A DNA stretch of 64,000 bases from Rhizobiales bacterium 65-79 (GCA_001896885.1 MKRJ01000020.1:1-64000), one strand, 5' to 3'; shown: positions 44,173 to 53,491, counted from the stretch's first letter. Notes: generated by a model from the letters alone, not told the origin. Program-made: numbers and translations.

Positions 44173-46437
44173 TCAACGGCTCATTCGCAGATAGAGCCTC
44201 GGCAACAGCTGCGTCAGCCGGTCCACCGCGGAAATCGTGATCGAGTTGTGCTCGCCGAATATACGGCCGAGCGAGGACTCGGCGTCGGAATCAAGACCGA
44301 CGCAGAACGTGTCGACGGCCATCTGGTTCAGCCGCTGGACGGCCTTGCGCGCATCTTCGACCAGATATTTCCGGTCCTCGACATCGATATCGGACGGTTC
44401 TCCATCCGTGACGACGAGCAGCAGCCGTCGATAGGTCTTCTGCAACGCCAGATCCCGACCGGCATGGCGTATCGCCGCGCCAAGCCTCGTCGAAAGGCCG
44501 CTTTCGAGGCCGGCCAGCCGCGCTTCCGCCAGGGCATCGAAGGGCTGTCCGAAATCCTTGAGGCGGAGGTAGCGGACATCCTCCCTCCGATCGGAACAAA
44601 AAGCGGCGACCGCGAAAGGATCGCCGAGTTCGGCCATTGCCTGGGAGAGCAAGGCCGCCGCCTGCCGCTCGACGTCGAGCACGGTCTGCCGGCCGTTGCG
44701 GACCCCTGCGGCCGTCGATTGCGAGATGTCGAGCAGAAGCAAGGTGGAAAGGTCGCGACTACGCCGCTCGTAGCGGCCGTGGATGCGCGGGCTCGGATTT
44801 TCGCCAATGCGGCGGGAGATGAAGGCTTCGATACACGCGTCGAGGTCGAGGAACTCGCCTTCAGGCTGGCGGCGCAGGCGTTCCGCGCGGCTGACACGCG
44901 CCGAACGGATCAGGGCGGTCAGGCGGTCGGCGAAACCGGCGCGCTCCTCGCGAAGCCGCGCGACGAGTTGGGCCTGCCCCTGCTTCGGAGGATATTCCTT
45001 GACCGATGTCCAGTCGGCCTGGTCGCGCCCGGTGACATAGTCGAATTCAGGATAGCGGGCGACGAGGACGCCCTCACTCTCCTGCACGGTCAGATGAGCG
45101 CGCCCGGCCGGGCTCTCGGGCTCCCATTCCTGCTCCACACGGTCCGGCGCGCGTCCGTCATTTTCTTCCACGCGGAAGCTGGCCGAAGAGAGAACTTCCT
45201 CGGCATCCGCCATCTGCGCGGAAGCGTCCTCGCCGAAATCCCAGAGACCCATATTGTCGTCGCGGTAGGGCGGTTGGACCACATAGTTCTTCGGATCGAA
45301 CTGGACCCGCATCTGGCCGAGGTCATTGCCCAGCAGATTGCCGATGCGGCGGCTGACCTGCTGATCGTCGAGCTCCGCCTCCGCTGCCATGAAAGCGTCG
45401 CGGCCTTTTCTCACCCAGGGGTTCGGATCATCGTAGGCTGGATCCGCCAGCGCGCGCGCGAGGCGGGCGAATAGCGAAGGCGCCGTGGCGATGTCCGTCG
45501 GCGTTGCCGAATGAAACGGCAGGAAGAGACGCGCCAATCCGGGAAGCTCGCGCATCGCCAGGTGCTCGACCCGGGCATCTTCTATCAGCGAAACGAGCGC
45601 AACCTGCGCCGGTTTCAGGCTTCCGAGAGGAAAGCGATCCCGCGAAAATCTGAGATGCGCGCCGATATGGGCGACGGCGGCGCGATAAAGCTTCTCGCTG
45701 TCGGAGGGTGAAAATCCCTGGAAATTCGTCGGCAGCCGGACGACGCTGCCATCGAAGCCGGGGCGACGGCGCGCCTGCGGCGGCGCGTTCGGCGGCGTCT
45801 CGCGCAAGGGCGGCGCGTCTCCCCAGAGCGCGACGAGGAAGGGCTTCAGCCGTGCCTCCATGTCGAGGAAGCCGACCTGCCCGCTTTGCCGCTGCAGCCA
45901 GCGGCGACTGTCGGCGTCTTCCAGCCTGAAGAAGCGAAGGCGCCGCTCGGGATCGCCGTCGGCAACGCGCACGCCGATCCTGACCCAGGCTTCGAGCCCT
46001 TCGATATCCGTCTGGCCGAGAAGGCCCGGCATCTGTTCGAGCAGGGTCGCAAGCGATTCCGGGGCGGCACCGAGCATCCATTCGACGAGCCGAAGCCACC
46101 GGCCGCATTTGCCGGCCCCAAGCTTCTCGGCCACCTCGATCGCGGCGCGCGGCAATTGCTCGGCGGCACGGCGGCCGGCACGAATGGCGGCGCCCGAAAC
46201 GATGCCGGCCAGTTCGATAGCCACGCCTGGAGAGGCGAGAGCCGCGAATTCCGGCGACAGGCAGGCGTAGTTCTCGGCGACCGCGCCGCCATAGCCTGCT
46301 CCCGCAAGCCGGCGGCAGGCGACGATCCAGGCGTCGCGGCACTCGCTGCCGAAGGCAGAGGCGCCGTGGCGCATGGCCTGCATCAGCGCCGCGTTCTGCC
46401 GATCCGGTGGAGCGGGGATGCCCAGCCGCTTGCGCAC
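44173..46437 (-). CDS. VWA-domain protein of NorD/CbbO type in an amidase operon
   Basis: 754 aa from a GTG at 46437, 13 bases after the NorQ-like gene's stop. A long helical N-terminal part precedes a C-terminal von Willebrand A domain whose MIDAS motif DISQS lies near residue 565, with 'LLLVVTDGEPSDIDVEDRKYL' downstream, as in NorD and CbbO. In those systems the VWA protein couples a hexameric MoxR AAA+ ATPase to a client enzyme (nitric oxide reductase, rubisco). No client of either kind is nearby; the amidase or the amide transporter is the obvious candidate. Last gene of the amide operon. Confidence 0.85.
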   Translation of the reverse strand: MRKRLGIPAPPDRQNAALMQAMRHGASAFGSECRDAWIVACRRLAGAGYGGAVAENYACLSPEFAALASPGVAIELAGIVSGAAIRAGRRAAEQLPRAAIEVAEKLGAGKCGRWLRLVEWMLGAAPESLATLLEQMPGLLGQTDIEGLEAWVRIGVRVADGDPERRLRFFRLEDADSRRWLQRQSGQVGFLDMEARLKPFLVALWGDAPPLRETPPNAPPQARRRPGFDGSVVRLPTNFQGFSPSDSEKLYRAAVAHIGAHLRFSRDRFPLGSLKPAQVALVSLIEDARVEHLAMRELPGLARLFLPFHSATPTDIATAPSLFARLARALADPAYDDPNPWVRKGRDAFMAAEAELDDQQVSRRIGNLLGNDLGQMRVQFDPKNYVVQPPYRDDNMGLWDFGEDASAQMADAEEVLSSASFRVEENDGRAPDRVEQEWEPESPAGRAHLTVQESEGVLVARYPEFDYVTGRDQADWTSVKEYPPKQGQAQLVARLREERAGFADRLTALIRSARVSRAERLRRQPEGEFLDLDACIEAFISRRIGENPSPRIHGRYERRSRDLSTLLLLDISQSTAAGVRNGRQTVLDVERQAAALLSQAMAELGDPFAVAAFCSDRREDVRYLRLKDFGQPFDALAEARLAGLESGLSTRLGAAIRHAGRDLALQKTYRRLLLVVTDGEPSDIDVEDRKYLVEDARKAVQRLNQMAVDTFCVGLDSDAESSLGRIFGEHNSITISAVDRLTQLLPRLYLRMSR

Positions 46438-46450
46438 GCCGCAGGCCGCC

Positions 46451-47296
46451 TTAGATGCAGGCGGCGACGGCCGCTTTCAGCGCATCGCGCATGTCGGCAT
46501 CGTCCGTGATCGGCAAGACCAGCGCCACCTCGCAGGCCGCGTCCATCGCGATGCCGCGCCTGACCAGCATGCCTGCATTGATGAGCATCCGCGTCGAGGC
46601 CCCTTCCTCCAAGCCATGTCCCTTCAGGTTGCGGGCGCGCTCGGCGATCCGGACGAGGGTCTTAGCTGCTTCCCTGGCGACGCCGGATTCTGCGGCGACG
46701 ATCTCCGCTTCGACGGCGGCTTCCGGGTAGGAAAACGAGATGGCGGCGAAACGCTGCTTGGTCGATTCCTTGAGGTCCTTTAGCACGCTCTGGTAGCCGG
46801 GGTTGTAGGAGATCACCAACTGGAAGTCCGGTGGCGCCTTCAGCACCTCGTTTTTCTTTTCCAGCGGGAGGATGCGGCGATCGTCCGTCAGCGAATGGAT
46901 GACCACGGTCGTGTCCTGCCGCGCCTCGACGATCTCGTCGAGGTAGCAGATGGCGCCATGGCGGACGGCGAGCGTCAGCGGGCCATCGTGCCAGACCGTT
47001 CCCTCGGCATCCAGCAGATAGCGGCCGACGAGGTCGGAGGCGGTCATGTCCTCGTGACAGGAAACGGTGACGAGCGGCCTGCCCAATCGCCACGCCATAT
47101 ATTCGACGAACCGCGTCTTGCCGCATCCGGTCGGCCCCTTGAGCATGACCGGCACGTGGGAATCGCAGGCGGCTTCGAAGAGTTCCACCTCCTGCCCGAC
47201 GGGACGATAATAGGGCTCCGACACGATGCGGAAATCGTCCAGCACGCCGCCGGCAGTCGAATTCCGTATCCCGGCGACACCCGTTCCTCTGCTCAT
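46451..47296 (-). CDS. MoxR-type AAA+ ATPase of CbbQ/NirQ/NorQ family
   Basis: 281 aa from the ATG at 47296. Walker A GPTGCGKT (54-61), Walker B 'ICYLDEI' (116-122), and the CbbQ/NorQ segments '[17 protein letters not shown]', '[29 protein letters not shown]' and '[11 protein letters not shown]' are all present. The protein should form hexamers that remodel a client together with the VWA protein encoded next. The known Pseudomonas aeruginosa amidase operon also contains an ATPase (AmiB), so an ATPase-assisted step in amide metabolism has precedent, but the function is unproven. Confidence 0.88.
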   Translation of the reverse strand: MSRGTGVAGIRNSTAGGVLDDFRIVSEPYYRPVGQEVELFEAACDSHVPVMLKGPTGCGKTRFVEYMAWRLGRPLVTVSCHEDMTASDLVGRYLLDAEGTVWHDGPLTLAVRHGAICYLDEIVEARQDTTVVIHSLTDDRRILPLEKKNEVLKAPPDFQLVISYNPGYQSVLKDLKESTKQRFAAISFSYPEAAVEAEIVAAESGVAREAAKTLVRIAERARNLKGHGLEEGASTRMLINAGMLVRRGIAMDAACEVALVLPITDDADMRDALKAAVAACI

Positions 47297-47379
47297 TCCG
47301 GCCTCCGAATTCAGTCCAGCGTCGGGCGCGCGAAGGCAAGCCGCGACGGCAGCGCGGCACGACATGCCTTCGGCCGTAG

Positions 47380-48417
47380 CTAACGGTGCGCGGCGACCTT
47401 GTTCGGGATGCCTTCGATGGGGCTTTCGGGCGTGCCGACCGTCTGGCGCGTCATTGCCTCGACCATTTCCCGGGTGCCCTCCGGATCTTCGACCCACCTC
47501 TTGTAGAAATTGTAGGGGCAGGTGGCGTGGCCACGGTCGCCTTCGCCCGAATTGATGAGCCCGGTATAGCCGCGGTGCACGAGCTTGAAGAGCTGGTTCT
47601 GCGACTGCATGTTGCGCCGCGCATCGCGGATGAGCGAGACGGAGAGCTGCCCGTACTGGATGCCGTTCTCCTCGGTGCCGCATTCGCCGAGCGTGCGTCC
47701 GTCGAAGCCGATGATCGATGAGTGGCCGAAATAGGAATAGACGCCGTCGAAGCCCGAGGCGTTGGCCACCGCGACATAGACATTGTTCGCCCACGCCATC
47801 GATTTCGAGATCAGGATCTGCTGCTCCTTGGCGGGATACATGTAGCCCTGGCAGCGGATGATGAGTTCCGCGCCGCGCATGGCGCAGTCGCGCCAGATCT
47901 CGGGATAGTTGCCGTCGTCGCAGATGATCAGGCTGATCTTCAGGCCCTTGGGACCCTCCGAGACATAGGTGCAGTCGCCCGGATACCAGCCCTCGATCGG
48001 CACCCAGGGCATGATCTTGCGGTATTTCTGGACGATCTCGCCCTTGTCGTTCATGAGGATGAGGGTGTTGTACGGCGCCTTGTTGGGATGCTCCTCGTGG
48101 CGTTCGCCGGTGAGCGAGAAGACGCCCCAGACCTTGGCCTTGCGGCAGGCGGCGGCGAAGATCTCGGTCTCGTCGCCGGGGATGGACGATGCCGTCTCGT
48201 ACATCTCCTTCTGGTCGTACATGATGCCGTGCGTCGAATATTCCGGGAAGATCACCAGATCCATGCCGGGCAGCCCGGCCTTCATGCCCTGAATCACGGA
48301 GGCGATGTTGCGGGCGTTCGCCAGCACTTCTTCCCGCGTATGAAGGCGCGGCATCTTGTAGTTGACAACGGCCACGCCGACCGTGTCGTTACTGCTGGAA
48401 ATGTCTCCGTGGTACAT
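47380..48417 (-). CDS. amiE: Aliphatic amidase AmiE
   Basis: 345 aa, near-identical in layout to AmiE from its first residues ('[25 protein letters not shown]'). The nitrilase-superfamily triad is at the canonical numbers: Glu59 ('IFPEYSTHG'), Lys134 ('KYRKIMPW') and Cys166 ('[12 protein letters not shown]'). It hydrolyses short aliphatic amides such as acetamide and propionamide to carboxylate and ammonia in the cytoplasm; formamidase AmiF is less likely given this N-terminus. It follows the amide-type ABC transporter genes (43 bases after UrtE-like) with a good RBS (AAGGAGAG). Confidence 0.96.
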   Translation of the reverse strand: MYHGDISSSNDTVGVAVVNYKMPRLHTREEVLANARNIASVIQGMKAGLPGMDLVIFPEYSTHGIMYDQKEMYETASSIPGDETEIFAAACRKAKVWGVFSLTGERHEEHPNKAPYNTLILMNDKGEIVQKYRKIMPWVPIEGWYPGDCTYVSEGPKGLKISLIICDDGNYPEIWRDCAMRGAELIIRCQGYMYPAKEQQILISKSMAWANNVYVAVANASGFDGVYSYFGHSSIIGFDGRTLGECGTEENGIQYGQLSVSLIRDARRNMQSQNQLFKLVHRGYTGLINSGEGDRGHATCPYNFYKRWVEDPEGTREMVEAMTRQTVGTPESPIEGIPNKVAAHR

Positions 48418-48460
48418 GGTTCTCTCCTTGCTTGCGAAGTTGTCCCCGCTCGGGTCCCGG

Positions 48461-49156
48461 TCAGACGGTCATGTGCGCGTGGACGAGTGAATCGGTGAGC
48501 GCATCGATCCGGCCTTCGGCGGCGATCGTGCCGCGTTCCATGAGGACGAAGCGGTGAGAGGCGCGGCGGGCGAAGGCGACATTCTGCTCGACCAGCACGA
48601 TGGCGATGCCGTGCTCGCGGTTGAGCCGGATGATGACGTTTTCGATCTCCTCGACGATGCTCGGCTGGATGCCTTCGGTCGGCTCGTCGAGCAGGATGAC
48701 TTTCGGCTCGGTCAGAAGCGCGCGCGCGATGGCGAGCTGCTGCTGCTGGCCGCCGGATAGATTGCCGCCGAGACGCCCGAGATGCTCGTTGAGCATGGGG
48801 AACAATTCGAAGACGAGGCCGTCGAAGCTGGAAGACCTGTCCCTGCGGGCGAACCGTCCCAGCCGCAGATTTTCGCGTACGGTGAAGCGCGGCAGGATCC
48901 CGCGACCCTGGGGAACATAGGCAAGGCCCACCTTCGCCCGCTGGTCGGTAGGCACATGGGCGATGCTGGCGCCGTCGAGCCGCAATTCGCCGCGTACCCG
49001 GTCCATCAGCCCGGTTATCGTCCGCAGCAATGTCGTCTTGCCGACACCGTTGCGCCCGAGGACGGATAGAAGCTCGCCGTCGCCGACCGACAGTGTGACG
49101 TTCTGGAGGGCCCGGCTGGTGCCGTAGAAAGCATCGACGTTGATGAGGTCAAGCAT
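48461..49156 (-). CDS. Urea/short-chain-amide ABC transporter ATPase (UrtE/FmdF type)
   Basis: 231 aa. Walker A '[12 protein letters not shown]', signature '[16 protein letters not shown]' and Walker B '[24 protein letters not shown]' are intact; 'DEPTEGIQP' is characteristic of the urea-type LivF homologues. Overlaps the preceding ATPase gene by 8 bases. Works with the UrtD-like ATPase to power uptake of an amide or urea. Confidence 0.92.
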   Translation of the reverse strand: MLDLINVDAFYGTSRALQNVTLSVGDGELLSVLGRNGVGKTTLLRTITGLMDRVRGELRLDGASIAHVPTDQRAKVGLAYVPQGRGILPRFTVRENLRLGRFARRDRSSSFDGLVFELFPMLNEHLGRLGGNLSGGQQQQLAIARALLTEPKVILLDEPTEGIQPSIVEEIENVIIRLNREHGIAIVLVEQNVAFARRASHRFVLMERGTIAAEGRIDALTDSLVHAHMTV

Positions 49157-49898
49157 TGGAAATGCCCCCCGATCCGAGATAGGCCCGCTTCACTTCCGCG
49201 TTCTGCTCGATCTCCGAAATCGTTCCTTCCGCGAGCATCCGGCCCTGGTGCATGACGGAGATCACGCCGCCGATCTCGCGTACGAAACTCATGTCGTGCT
49301 CCACGACGACGAGCGTGTGCTTGCCCTTGAGCTGGTTGAAAAGTTCGGCGGTCCTGTGCGTCTCCGCACCCGTCATTCCGGCGGTGGGCTCGTCCATCAG
49401 GATGAGATCGGCGTTCTGGGCCAGCAGAAGGGCGATCTCCAGCCATTGCGTCTGGCCGTGGGAAAGCCAGCAGGCCGGCCGGTCGAGTTCGTCGGCGAGG
49501 CCGACCAGCTTTGCCAGCATTTCCAGGCGCTCGGCGGTTTCGCCGCTGTCGCGGCGGAACAGATTGGCGAAGACGCCATGCGGATCGCAGAGCGCCACCC
49601 GCAAATTCTCCCGCACGGTCAATTCCTTGAAGACGCTCGGCACCTGGAATTTCCGCCCGACGCCGAGCCGCGCGATGCGGTACTCCTCGAAGCCGCCGAT
49701 ATCGCGGTCGCGATAGCGTACTTCGCCGCGGGCGACCTTGGCCTTGCCGCAGATGACGTCGAGCGCCGTCGTCTTGCCGGCCCCGTTGGGGCCGACCAGG
49801 CATCTGAGCTCTCCCTGGTTGATGCTGAGGTTGAGCCCCGCTATGGCCCGGAAGCCGCTGAAGCTCACTTCGACATTGCGCAGTTCCAGCAACGCCAT
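49149..49898 (-). CDS. Urea/short-chain-amide ABC transporter ATPase (UrtD type)
   Basis: 249 aa. Walker A 'GPNGAGKTTALD', a signature of the variant form 'LSHGQTQWLEIALLL', and Walker B 'DLILMDEPTAGMTGAETHRTAELF'. The LSHGQxQWLEI signature is typical of UrtD-type ATPases. Starts three bases after the permease gene's stop codon, so it is cotranscribed with the five-gene transporter set. Confidence 0.92.
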   Translation of the reverse strand: MALLELRNVEVSFSGFRAIAGLNLSINQGELRCLVGPNGAGKTTALDVICGKAKVARGEVRYRDRDIGGFEEYRIARLGVGRKFQVPSVFKELTVRENLRVALCDPHGVFANLFRRDSGETAERLEMLAKLVGLADELDRPACWLSHGQTQWLEIALLLAQNADLILMDEPTAGMTGAETHRTAELFNQLKGKHTLVVVEHDMSFVREIGGVISVMHQGRMLAEGTISEIEQNAEVKRAYLGSGGISNA

Positions 49899-49901
49899 CG
49901 G

Positions 49902-51041
49902 TCAGCCCTCCCTGACCCGCTTGCTGTCAAACGTGGCGATGGCGGTGCCTGCGACGGACGGGAGGCTCTCCTTGCCGGCCGTCTTGCGCCTTACGAGCCG
50001 CGTCGCCTTTTCCGCCAGACTGATCAACCCGTTGGGCAGGAACAGCACGACGATGATGAAGATGGCCCCCATGATCAGCATCCACGTGTCCAGGAAGGTG
50101 GGGGATTCGGACAGGTTTCCCTGTACCCCCGTCACGAGGATCGCTCCGATCGCAGCGCCCAGAAGGGAGGCGCGGCCGCCTACCGCGCACCAGATGACGA
50201 TCGAAAGGCTGAGAGGAACCGACAGGAAGGTCGGCGAGGCGAATTCCATCATCAGCGTGTAGAGCATGCCCGCGAAGCCGGCGACGCCGGCTGAGAGCGT
50301 AAAGGCGAAGTTCTGGTAGGCCGCGACGTCGTAGCCGAAATAGCGGACGCGGTTCTCGTCGTCGCGGATCGCCTGGAGGATGAGCCCGAGCTTGGTCCGG
50401 GTGATCGCCAGGCCGCCGAGCAGCACGACGCAGAGCGTGCCCGCCACGAGATAATAGGTGCTCGTGCTGTAGGCGTCGAACGAGACGCCGAACGCCGTGA
50501 AGGTGGAAAGGTCGGTGATTCCGTTGAAGCCGCCCGTATATTTCTGCTGGTCGATGATGATGAGGTTGATCACGACCAGCATGGCGAGCGTGATGATGGC
50601 GACGAACACGCCGGTGATGCGGCCCCGGAACATGAACCACCCGAGGACGAAGGCCAGGAGCATCGGTATGGCGACGCCGGCGAAGACGGCGAAGGTGTAG
50701 GAGTGGAAGGGCTCCCAGAACCAGGGCAGAGCGTTGACGTTGTTCCAGACCATGAAATCGGGAAGTCCTCCGGCGCCGGTCTGGATCGGGATCGTGCGCA
50801 GCTTCAGCGCCATCGCCATGGCGTATGATCCCAGGCCGAAGCTGACCGCCTGGCCGAGATTCAGGATGCCGGTGTAGCCCCACGAGAAGGACAGCGACGC
50901 CGACAGGATCCCGAATACGAGATAGCGCCCGTATTTGTTGAGCAGGTAATCGTTGTTCAGGATGTAGGGGAAGATCAGGAGAAGCGCGCAGAAGAGCAGA
51001 TAGCCCGCCAGCCGCCATTTTATGGAAATGCTATCGCTCAT
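49902..51041 (-). CDS. Urea/short-chain-amide ABC transporter permease (UrtC type)
   Basis: 379 aa, ten or so hydrophobic segments. 'SFSWGYTGILNLGQAVSFGLGSYAMAM' and 'GRITGVFVAIITLAMLVVINLIIIDQQKYTGGFNGITDL' are diagnostic of UrtC-type LivM homologues, and 'AIRDDENRVRYFGYDVAAYQ' is the cytoplasmic coupling loop. Forms the membrane channel with the UrtB-like permease. Three bases separate it from both neighbours. Confidence 0.92.
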   Translation of the reverse strand: MSDSISIKWRLAGYLLFCALLLIFPYILNNDYLLNKYGRYLVFGILSASLSFSWGYTGILNLGQAVSFGLGSYAMAMALKLRTIPIQTGAGGLPDFMVWNNVNALPWFWEPFHSYTFAVFAGVAIPMLLAFVLGWFMFRGRITGVFVAIITLAMLVVINLIIIDQQKYTGGFNGITDLSTFTAFGVSFDAYSTSTYYLVAGTLCVVLLGGLAITRTKLGLILQAIRDDENRVRYFGYDVAAYQNFAFTLSAGVAGFAGMLYTLMMEFASPTFLSVPLSLSIVIWCAVGGRASLLGAAIGAILVTGVQGNLSESPTFLDTWMLIMGAIFIIVVLFLPNGLISLAEKATRLVRRKTAGKESLPSVAGTAIATFDSKRVREG

Positions 51042-51044
51042 CGA

Positions 51045-51917
51045 TCAGCCTCGACGGACCCGGACGGAGAAGATGCCCTCCGGCATGAAGCGGATGAGGA
51101 TGACGACGCCGAAGAAGACCAGCGCCTTTGCCAGCGTGTCGTTGTAGATGAAGGCGAGCAGGCCGGAGACCTGCCCGATGATCGCCGCGCTGGCGACCGT
51201 TCCGATCAGGCTCGCGACGCCGCCGACGACGACCACCATGAAGGCGTCGATGACGTTGCTGGTGCCCATGTCGGGCGAGACGCTCTTCAGCGGCGCGATC
51301 AGCGCGCCGGCGACGCCCGCGAGGCCGGCGCCATAAGCGAAAGTCAAGCTATAGACCCGCGCGGCGTTGATGCCGAAACAGCGCGCCACCTCCTGATCCT
51401 GCGTGACGGCGCGCAGGCTGAAGCCGTAGCGCGTTCGCGTGAGGAGGAAATAGGTGGCCGCCAACAGGGCAATCGTCAGGACGAAGATGAGGATGCGGTA
51501 GGACGACACCTCGACGCCGAGCACCGGCACGGCATTGGACAGCCAGGCGGGCATCTTCACATAGCGCAATTCGGGTCCGGCCGTCAGGCGGATCCCCTGC
51601 TGAAGGATGACGCCGACGCCCCATGTCGCAAGGATGGTGTCGAGCGGCCGTTTGTAGAGATGGCGCACGATGAGCCGCTCGATCAGCCAGCCGGCGGCCG
51701 CCACCGCGAAGAAGCTGACGACGAGACAGGGCAGCAGGTCCAGGCCGAACGTCTTCTGCAGGTACCAGACCGTATAGGCGCCGAGCATCACGAACTCGCC
51801 ATGCGCGAGATTGATGACGCCCATCGTACCGTAGATGATGGCCAGGCCGAGCGAGACGAGCAGCAGGATCGAGGCAATGCTCAGGCCGGTGAAAAGTTGA
51901 TTGAGGATATCCGACAT
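51045..51917 (-). CDS. Urea/short-chain-amide ABC transporter permease (UrtB type)
   Basis: 290 aa from the ATG at 51917, with GGAG seven bases upstream (a TTG precedes it). 'ILNQLFTGLSIASILLLVSLGLAIIYGTMGVINLAHGEFVMLGAY' is the UrtB/LivH opening with the conserved INLAHGE motif, and 'LRAVTQDQEVARCFGINAARVYSLTF' is the coupling loop. It follows the binding-protein gene by about 110 bases that include a very stable hairpin. Confidence 0.92.
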   Translation of the reverse strand: MSDILNQLFTGLSIASILLLVSLGLAIIYGTMGVINLAHGEFVMLGAYTVWYLQKTFGLDLLPCLVVSFFAVAAAGWLIERLIVRHLYKRPLDTILATWGVGVILQQGIRLTAGPELRYVKMPAWLSNAVPVLGVEVSSYRILIFVLTIALLAATYFLLTRTRYGFSLRAVTQDQEVARCFGINAARVYSLTFAYGAGLAGVAGALIAPLKSVSPDMGTSNVIDAFMVVVVGGVASLIGTVASAAIIGQVSGLLAFIYNDTLAKALVFFGVVILIRFMPEGIFSVRVRRG

Positions 51918-51986
51918 CAAAAGGCTCCGACCCGGTGCAGCGGCATTCGCCCGGCCTTTCGCCAGGGCGTGTGCCGCCGGATGGAC

Positions 51987-52008
51987 GGCGGCGGCTCGCG
52001 CCGCCGCC
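51987..52008 (-). other. Very stable intercistronic hairpin after the binding-protein gene
   Basis: GGCGGCGGC-GCGA-GCCGCCGCC (minus strand) is a perfect 9-bp GC stem with a GNRA-type tetraloop, about 20 bases after the binding-protein stop codon and without a T tract. It likely blocks 3'-exonucleases and favours binding-protein mRNA over permease mRNA. Confidence 0.65.
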
Positions 52009-52028
52009 GCTGATCCGACGTCAGGCGC

Positions 52029-53276
52029 CTATGCCTGCTTCAGGCCCTCGGGCGTGCAGACCTGTCCGGCGTACGCCCAGTAGGGCTTCGGCTCGATCGA
52101 CTCCTTGGACTGCTCGATGATCTTGAACTGGCCGTCCTTCTGCACCTGGCCGATCTTCGGCCAGAGGTAGGTGTGCGAATTCTTCGGGTCGATTTTCACC
52201 ACGCCTTGCGGGGCCTTGAATTCCTGCCCCCAGGCCGCCTTGCGGATCTCCGGAGGCGTGGCCTCCTTGCCGCCGAGCTTTTCGACGGCCTGCTTGAAGA
52301 GATACACCTGGAAATAGGCCGGCTCGGAGACGAAGTTGGTCACCTTGTCGGCGCCGTACTTCTTCTTGAAGGCCTCGACGAACTTATGGTTCTCCGGCGA
52401 GTCGTACGACATGAAGTAAGGGGCGGAAGTGAAATGTCCCTCGCCGAATTCGCCGCCCATCGCGGCGACTTCCTCCTCGGAGGTGGTCAGGCTCGCCATT
52501 GGCATCTTCGCGGGATCGAGGCCCGCGGCCTTGTACTGGCGATGCAGCGCGACGACGGAATCGCCGACGACCGTCGAGAAGATGACGTTCGGCTGCGTAT
52601 CCTTGATCTTCTGGATAACGGAACTGAATTCCGAATGGCCGAGCGGGACGTATTCCTCGCCCACGACCTCGCCGCCGAGGCGCTTCAGCAGGATCTTGCA
52701 GACGTTGTTCTCTTCCTTCGGGTAGATATAGTTCGACCCGACCAGGTAGAATTTCTTGCCGAAGTTCTTCACCAGCCAGGGCACGAAATCCTGTTGCTGC
52801 TGGTTCGGAACCGCGCCGGTGTACATGACGTTCTGCGAGCATTCCCGCCCTTCGTAGAGCGTCGGATACCAATAGAGATTGTGGTATTTCTCGAAGACGG
52901 GAAGCACGGCCTTGCGGCTGGCCGACGTGTAGGAGCCGAAGACGCTGACGCACTTGTCGCCGAGGACGAGCTTGCGCGCCTTCTGCGCGAAGGTCGCCGG
53001 ATCGGAAGCCGGATCCTCGACTACCGGCGTGATCTTCATGCCGTTGACGCCGCCGGCCGCGTTGATCTCCTCTATGGCCATGAGACATGCCTGGTTGAGC
53101 GACGTCTCGATGATCGCCGTCGTGCCGGTCAGCGAATAGAGCACGCCGACCTTGATTTCGCCGCCCGCCGCGCGGGCCAGAGACGCGTTCTTTATCCAGA
53201 TATCCGGAAATCCGACCGCGCATGCCGCTCCCAGCGCGGCGCTTGCCTTCAGAAAATTTCGACGACCGTTGTTCAT
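52029..53276 (-). CDS. Urea/short-chain-amide ABC transporter binding protein (UrtA/FmdD type)
   Basis: 415 aa from the ATG at 53276 (GGGGAG upstream). The signal peptide has a twin-arginine motif GRRNFLK followed by a moderate hydrophobic core, so export through Tat is likely. The mature protein ('IKVGVLYSLTGTTAIIETSLNQACLMAIEEINAAGGVNGMKI', 'YWYPTLYEGRECSQNVMYTGAVPNQQ') is a UrtA/FmdD-type binding protein, and it is clearly related to the cytoplasmic AmiC sensor encoded upstream ('WYPTLYEG', 'ASLTTSE'). Sensor and transporter thus probably recognise the same amides. Its leader contains two terminators. Confidence 0.93.
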   Translation of the reverse strand: MNNGRRNFLKASAALGAACAVGFPDIWIKNASLARAAGGEIKVGVLYSLTGTTAIIETSLNQACLMAIEEINAAGGVNGMKITPVVEDPASDPATFAQKARKLVLGDKCVSVFGSYTSASRKAVLPVFEKYHNLYWYPTLYEGRECSQNVMYTGAVPNQQQQDFVPWLVKNFGKKFYLVGSNYIYPKEENNVCKILLKRLGGEVVGEEYVPLGHSEFSSVIQKIKDTQPNVIFSTVVGDSVVALHRQYKAAGLDPAKMPMASLTTSEEEVAAMGGEFGEGHFTSAPYFMSYDSPENHKFVEAFKKKYGADKVTNFVSEPAYFQVYLFKQAVEKLGGKEATPPEIRKAAWGQEFKAPQGVVKIDPKNSHTYLWPKIGQVQKDGQFKIIEQSKESIEPKPYWAYAGQVCTPEGLKQA

Positions 53277-53295
53277 TCCATTCTCCCCTGGAAAC

Positions 53296-53344
53296 GAAAA
53301 AGCCCTCGTCGCGAACCGCCGTCAGGCAGGTCGTTACGAGGGCT
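53296..53344 (-). terminator. Second intrinsic terminator in the leader of the amide operon
   Basis: AGCCCTCGT (53344-53336) pairs over 9 bp with ACGAGGGCT (53309-53301), followed by TTTT and CG. It ends only 19 bases before the binding-protein ATG, so transcripts that stop here never reach the structural genes. A small hairpin GGC-AATAGA-GCC (53352-53341) overlaps its 5' arm. Confidence 0.75.
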
Positions 53345-53402
53345 CTATTGCCGTACTTTTCGAACGCGGATTCGGGCGCGCGGATACGCTGCTGCCCGAA
53401 AT

Positions 53403-53440
53403 AAAAAACCCCACGCATCGCTTCCGCGAAGGACGTGAGG
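53403..53440 (-). terminator. First intrinsic terminator in the leader of the amide operon
   Basis: CCTCACG (53440-53434) pairs with CGTGGGG (53415-53409), an inner CTTC/GAAG hairpin sits in the loop, and TTTTTT follows directly. Its 5' arm shares bases 53441-53436 with the second ANTAR-type hairpin, so the two structures exclude each other. Confidence 0.78.
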
Positions 53441-53479
53441 CTTCATTACCCGCAAATTTCGGGCGGCCGCATTGCCGCC
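53436..53479 (-). promoter_or_regulatory. ANTAR-target RNA in the leader of the transporter-amidase operon
   Basis: On the minus strand, hairpin 1 (53479-53462) is GGCGGC-AATGCG-GCCGCC, a 6-bp stem with a hexaloop having A at position 1 and G at position 4. After a short linker comes hairpin 2 around GGGT-AATGAA-GCCT (53454-53436; weaker stem with a bulge and two G.U pairs), again a hexaloop with A1 and G4. These loop bases are what ANTAR antiterminators recognise. It begins 12 bases after the amiR stop codon. Confidence 0.75.
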
Positions 53480-53491
53480 AACCATCAGACG

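Noticed and set aside
44155-45474. A 439-codon plus-strand frame after hpaH that might encode hpaI
   Set aside because: It is antisense to the NorD-like gene and has no aldolase motif.
44173-47296. Part of a denitrification (nor) cluster
   Set aside because: NorQ/NorD-like genes are present but norB, norC and norE are not; the operon context is amide uptake and hydrolysis.
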